Source: DATLFA01 sp039934635
Lineage (GTDB): Bacteria > Actinomycetota > Acidimicrobiia > Acidimicrobiales > WLNW01
Length of the DNA stretch: 8,841 nucleotides
Direction: 5' to 3'
NCBI GenBank assembly: GCA_039934635.1
Contig: JBDTLT010000228.1
Location: 1-8,841, forward strand
Program-made: the position numbers and the translations under genes
Notes under the pieces: generated by a model
The model's input: the letters and a program-made list of their open reading frames with translations, nothing else
What the model was told of the DNA's origin: nothing
Databases searched by the model: none
In this document: positions 5,669 through 8,841 of the stretch, piece by piece
Layout of the letters: each line of letters starts with the position of its first letter
How positions within the stretch are numbered: the stretch's first letter is position 1

Positions 5669-6721
5669 ATGCAACTTGTTGCCAACGTACGTCTCCGCCT
5701 CGGCTCGCTCGACCTTGCCATCGACCTCGACGCCAAAGCCGGTGAGGTGGTCGCGATCCTGGGTCCGAACGGTGCCGGCAAGACGACATTGCTGCGTTGT
5801 CTGGCCGGTCTGCAGCCGATCGACGACGGTCGCATCTCGCTCGGCGACGTGGTCCTCGACGAGCCCGCGACCGACACCTTCGTCGCCGCCGAGCACCGGC
5901 CGGTCAGCGTCGTGTTCCAGGATTACCTTCTGTTTGCGCATCTCAACGCTGTCGACAACGTGGCCTTCGGGCTGCGGGCCCGTCGCGTGCCCCGCAATGA
6001 GGCGCGCGAGCAAGCGCTCGAATGGCTCGCCCGACTCGGGCTCGCCGACCACGCGCAACATCGGCCGGCGATGCTCTCCGGTGGGCAACAACAACGAGTT
6101 GCACTGGCACGGGCGCTCGCCACGCATCCGAAGCTGCTGTTGCTCGACGAGCCGCTCGCGGCGCTCGACGCGGCAACCCGCACGTCGGTACGCCGCGATC
6201 TGCGCGACCACCTGGCGCGCTTCGACGGTGTCCGCATACTCATCACGCATGATCCGCTCGACGCGTACGCGCTCGCCGACCGAGTGGTCATCGTCGAAGC
6301 GGGCGCAGTTACGCAAGCCGGCACTCTCGCGGGCATCGCGGCGCACCCGCGCAGTCGCTACGTTGGCCAACTCGTCGGCACCAACTTGCTGGCGGGCACG
6401 ATCACCGGGACCACATTCACGACAGCGCGTGGCGCGACACTGGTCGTCGACGCCGAGGCCGACGGCGCGGCGTATGCCGCAATCGCGCCAAGCGCCATCG
6501 CCCTTTATCGCACGCCGCCCGACGGAAGCCCGCGCAACGTGTGGTCGACCACGATTGCCGACATCGACCGCGCCTTCGACCGAGTACGGGTCAACCTCGG
6601 CGAGCCGCTGCCTCTCACGGCGGAGCTCACCACGGCCGGGTTGGCCGCGCTCGACCGGCACCCGGGCGACGCCATCTGGGCCTCGATCAAAGCGACCGAG
6701 ATCAACACCTATCTCGCGTGA
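5669..6721 (+). CDS. modC: molybdate ABC transporter ATP-binding protein ModC
   Basis: A 350-residue ATPase with all ABC motifs: Walker A GPNGAGKT (32-39), Q-loop Q84, signature LSGGQ (136-140), Walker B LLLLD with catalytic E161, D-loop ALD (165-167) and switch H194. Residues from about 235 to the end form a C-terminal beta-rich extension of the TOBE type (GTNLLAGTITG, then NVWSTTIADIDRAFDRVRVN), the oxyanion-binding regulatory domain of ModC and CysA proteins. It would power the ModB channel on the cytoplasmic face. Assignment to molybdate rather than sulfate rests mostly on the adjacent ModB and on the molybdenum enzyme next door. It ends 3 bp before the stop of that convergent gene, so transcripts from both sides must run into each other's coding DNA or end within it. 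Confidence 0.9.
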   Translation: MQLVANVRLRLGSLDLAIDLDAKAGEVVAILGPNGAGKTTLLRCLAGLQPIDDGRISLGDVVLDEPATDTFVAAEHRPVSVVFQDYLLFAHLNAVDNVAFGLRARRVPRNEAREQALEWLARLGLADHAQHRPAMLSGGQQQRVALARALATHPKLLLLDEPLAALDAATRTSVRRDLRDHLARFDGVRILITHDPLDAYALADRVVIVEAGAVTQAGTLAGIAAHPRSRYVGQLVGTNLLAGTITGTTFTTARGATLVVDAEADGAAYAAIAPSAIALYRTPPDGSPRNVWSTTIADIDRAFDRVRVNLGEPLPLTAELTTAGLAALDRHPGDAIWASIKATEINTYLA

Positions 6722-6724
6722 TGC

Positions 6725-8841
6725 TCAGATGTCCTCGGCGGAGTCGATGCCGGCTTCGTCGATCGGCGCATTCGACCCGAACACGGCGGGCGGCTCGCGC
6801 CATGGATCGACAGCACGGCCTGACTCGGCGGCGCGAATCGCCGACCAGACGCGTTCGGGGGTGCAGGGCAGATCGAGGTGACGGATGCCGAGATGTGACA
6901 GCGCGTCGATGACCGCGTTTTGCACTGCGGGCGTGGCCCCGATCGTGGCGGCCTCGCCTATGCCCTTGGCACCGAGCGGGTTGAGCGGTGAAGGCGTCTC
7001 GGTCGACTGTGTGTCGAAGTTGGGGAACTCGGCGGCCGACGCGATGCCGTAGTCGGCGAAGTTGGACGTGAGCAGATTGCCGTCGTCGTCGTAGCGCACT
7101 TCTTCGAAGAGCGCTTGCCCGACGCCGGCCGCGATGCCGCCGTGTTGCTGACCTTCGACGAGCAGCGGGTTGAGCACGGTGCCGCAATCGTCTACCGCCA
7201 CGTGGCGCACGAGACGAACCGCGCCGGTGTCCGCGTCGACTTCGACCACTGCGATGTGCGCGCCGAACGGGAAGGTCGCGCCGCCCTGGTCGAACACGAA
7301 GTCGGCGGTGAGTGGCTCGGGCGAGACTTCGGCGAGCTTGGCCCACGTGAGATCCATCGCGGGCACGCCGGCGATCCCGATGGTCCCCGCCGCCGTGTCG
7401 ACCACGACGTCGTCGACCGCCGCCTCGAGGAGATCGGCGACCAACTGCTTGGCTTTCGCGACGAGCGCCTCGGTCGCTTTGTGCACGGCCGACCCGCCGA
7501 TCTGCAACGACCGCGACCCGCCGGTGCCACCGCCGCGCGGTACGCGGTCGGTGTCGCCGTCGACGAGCGTGATGCGTTCGATGGGGATACCGGTCTGCTC
7601 GGACACCAGCATCGCGAACGACGTCTGATGCCCTTGGCCGTGCGCGGAGGTGCCCGCGAAGACCGTGGCCGAACCATCGGCGTGTACTTCGACCGCGCCA
7701 TACTCACTCGACCCGCCACCGGCGGTGATCTCGACATAAACGGCGACGCCGATGCCGAGATAGGTGCGGTCACCGCCCTCGCGTCGCTCGCGTTGTTGCG
7801 TCCGTAGATCGGCGTAGCCGATGGCGGCCGCAGCGGTATGCAAGGGGAGGGTGTATCGCCCGGAGTCGTACGTGTTGCCGGTGAGCGTGCGGAACGGAAA
7901 GACATTGTCCCCGAGCAAGTTGCGCTCGCGCAGTTCGATCGGATCGATGCCGAGCTCGAGGCCGGCTTGATCGACGATGCGTTCGAGAAGTGCGGTGGCT
8001 TCGGGTCGGCCGGCTCCGCGATACGCGCCGACGGGCGTCGTGTTGGTTACGGCCACCGCGACGTCGAACTGGATCGCGGGAAAGTCATACGTGCCCTGCG
8101 ACATGCGACGGGTGCCGCCCGGGAGGTAGGCGCCAACGGTGGGGTAGCCGCCCGCATCGCCGATGAGTCGCACGCGCAAACCGGTGAACGTGCCGTCGCG
8201 TTTGCAGCCGAGCTCTACGTATTGGATCTGTCCGCGTCCATGCGGCAAAGCCTGAAGATCTTCGCTGCGCGCGGGCAGCCACACGACAGGGCGGCCGAGC
8301 TCGCGCGCCGCTTTGGCCACGACCGTGTATTCGGGATGCAGCCCGGCCTTGCCGCCGAACCCGCCGCCTACTTGTGGAGTGACGACGTGAATCTCGGCCG
8401 GGTCCCAGCCGAGTGCTTGGGCGAGTTGATCGCGTAGCGCGTGCGGCATCTGCGTCGAGGGCCACACCGTGATGCGACCGTCGTCGGCTGGCGCCGCCGC
8501 GCAGCAGTCGACTTCGATCGGGGCCACGGCCATGCGCTGATTGACGTAGCGGCCGCGCACGACGACATCGGAAACCGCGTCGAGATCGACAGCGTTGCTG
8601 TCGGGAATCATCATCGCTTGGTTGGATCCGTGGACGGGGAAGATGACCTCGGCGTCGCGGAGCAGCGCCGCTTCTGGATCGACCACTACCGGCAGGGGAT
8701 CGATGTCGGCCCAGATCGCGTTGGCGGCATCCTCTGCTTGGGCCGCGGTTTCGGCGAACACCACGGCCAACGAGTCGCCGACGAAACGGACGCGGTCGGC
8801 GGCCAACGGAGGGCGGGCGAAGTCGTCGTGCACCTTGACGA
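6725..8841 (-). CDS. molybdenum hydroxylase large subunit (xanthine dehydrogenase / form II CO dehydrogenase type), N-terminus cut
   Basis: The frame is open to the right edge; 705 codons plus the stop are visible, and about 80-100 N-terminal residues are missing compared with the roughly 780-800 of the family. An internal GTG at 8833 is not the start. Counting from that GTG, the molybdopterin-binding motif QVGGGFGGK is at 154-162, AYRGAGR at 270-276, GTSAHGQGHQTS at 394-405, GGTGGSRS at 435-442, and GAKGIGEAATIG at 621-632 with the probable catalytic base E627. AYRGAGR is the active-site loop of 'form II' CoxL-like enzymes; true form I CO dehydrogenases have AYxCSFR with the Cu-bound Cys. 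CO oxidation is therefore doubtful, and an aldehyde or N-heterocycle hydroxylase is as likely. Partners (FAD and 2Fe-2S subunits) are not in the window and may lie past the right edge. Confidence 0.93.
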   Translation of the reverse strand, partial: VKVHDDFARPPLAADRVRFVGDSLAVVFAETAAQAEDAANAIWADIDPLPVVVDPEAALLRDAEVIFPVHGSNQAMMIPDSNAVDLDAVSDVVVRGRYVNQRMAVAPIEVDCCAAAPADDGRITVWPSTQMPHALRDQLAQALGWDPAEIHVVTPQVGGGFGGKAGLHPEYTVVAKAARELGRPVVWLPARSEDLQALPHGRGQIQYVELGCKRDGTFTGLRVRLIGDAGGYPTVGAYLPGGTRRMSQGTYDFPAIQFDVAVAVTNTTPVGAYRGAGRPEATALLERIVDQAGLELGIDPIELRERNLLGDNVFPFRTLTGNTYDSGRYTLPLHTAAAAIGYADLRTQQRERREGGDRTYLGIGVAVYVEITAGGGSSEYGAVEVHADGSATVFAGTSAHGQGHQTSFAMLVSEQTGIPIERITLVDGDTDRVPRGGGTGGSRSLQIGGSAVHKATEALVAKAKQLVADLLEAAVDDVVVDTAAGTIGIAGVPAMDLTWAKLAEVSPEPLTADFVFDQGGATFPFGAHIAVVEVDADTGAVRLVRHVAVDDCGTVLNPLLVEGQQHGGIAAGVGQALFEEVRYDDDGNLLTSNFADYGIASAAEFPNFDTQSTETPSPLNPLGAKGIGEAATIGATPAVQNAVIDALSHLGIRHLDLPCTPERVWSAIRAAESGRAVDPWREPPAVFGSNAPIDEAGIDSAEDI

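Noticed and set aside
5327..6661. A 444-codon minus-strand open frame opposite modB and modC
   Set aside because: The plus strand has complete ModB and ModC motifs; the antisense frame has none.
7115..7807. A 230-codon plus-strand frame opposite the hydroxylase gene
   Set aside because: It lies inside the well-supported hydroxylase gene, and its sequence mirrors GC-rich codons without a recognisable domain.

Overview
The window is GC-rich DNA of actinobacterial character. The probable source is an uncultured or environmental actinobacterium, perhaps Acidimicrobiia-like; that placement is inference from gene families, GC-rich codon use and two TANNNT -10 boxes placed for leaderless transcripts. 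No RNA gene, insertion sequence, CRISPR array or phage gene was found.

Left part (1-958): a minus-strand pair of a cupin protein and a HIT-family protein (cut by the window edge) whose stop and start overlap as GTGA. A divergent plus-strand 51-residue ORF follows, with a promoter that would place the transcript start on its ATG.

Middle part (916-3112): a DUF3626 protein of unknown function, then a pentapeptide-repeat protein with its own leaderless-type -10 box. A small CxxC/CxxC zinc-ribbon-like protein converges on the latter. A 326-bp gap (3113-3438) of visibly lower GC has no convincing gene, and a 103-residue Trp-rich acidic orphan follows.

Right part (3868-8841): this is the most interpretable section. 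A TfdA/TauD-type Fe(II)/2-oxoglutarate dioxygenase is followed by molybdate ABC transporter genes modB (permease) and modC (ATPase). modC ends 3 bp from the end of a convergent gene for the large subunit of a molybdenum hydroxylase (xanthine dehydrogenase / aerobic CO dehydrogenase superfamily, AYRGAGR 'form II' signature), which runs off the right edge. A molybdate importer beside a Mo-cofactor enzyme makes metabolic sense: modBC would supply the metal for the hydroxylase cofactor. The periplasmic-binding gene modA is not beside modBC.

No clearly new biological system is visible. The best leads are the DUF3626 locus with its overlapping leaderless small ORF, the modA-less modBC paired with a form II hydroxylase and an orphan dioxygenase, and a set of GC-rich repeats just upstream of the dioxygenase that could form alternative hairpins.
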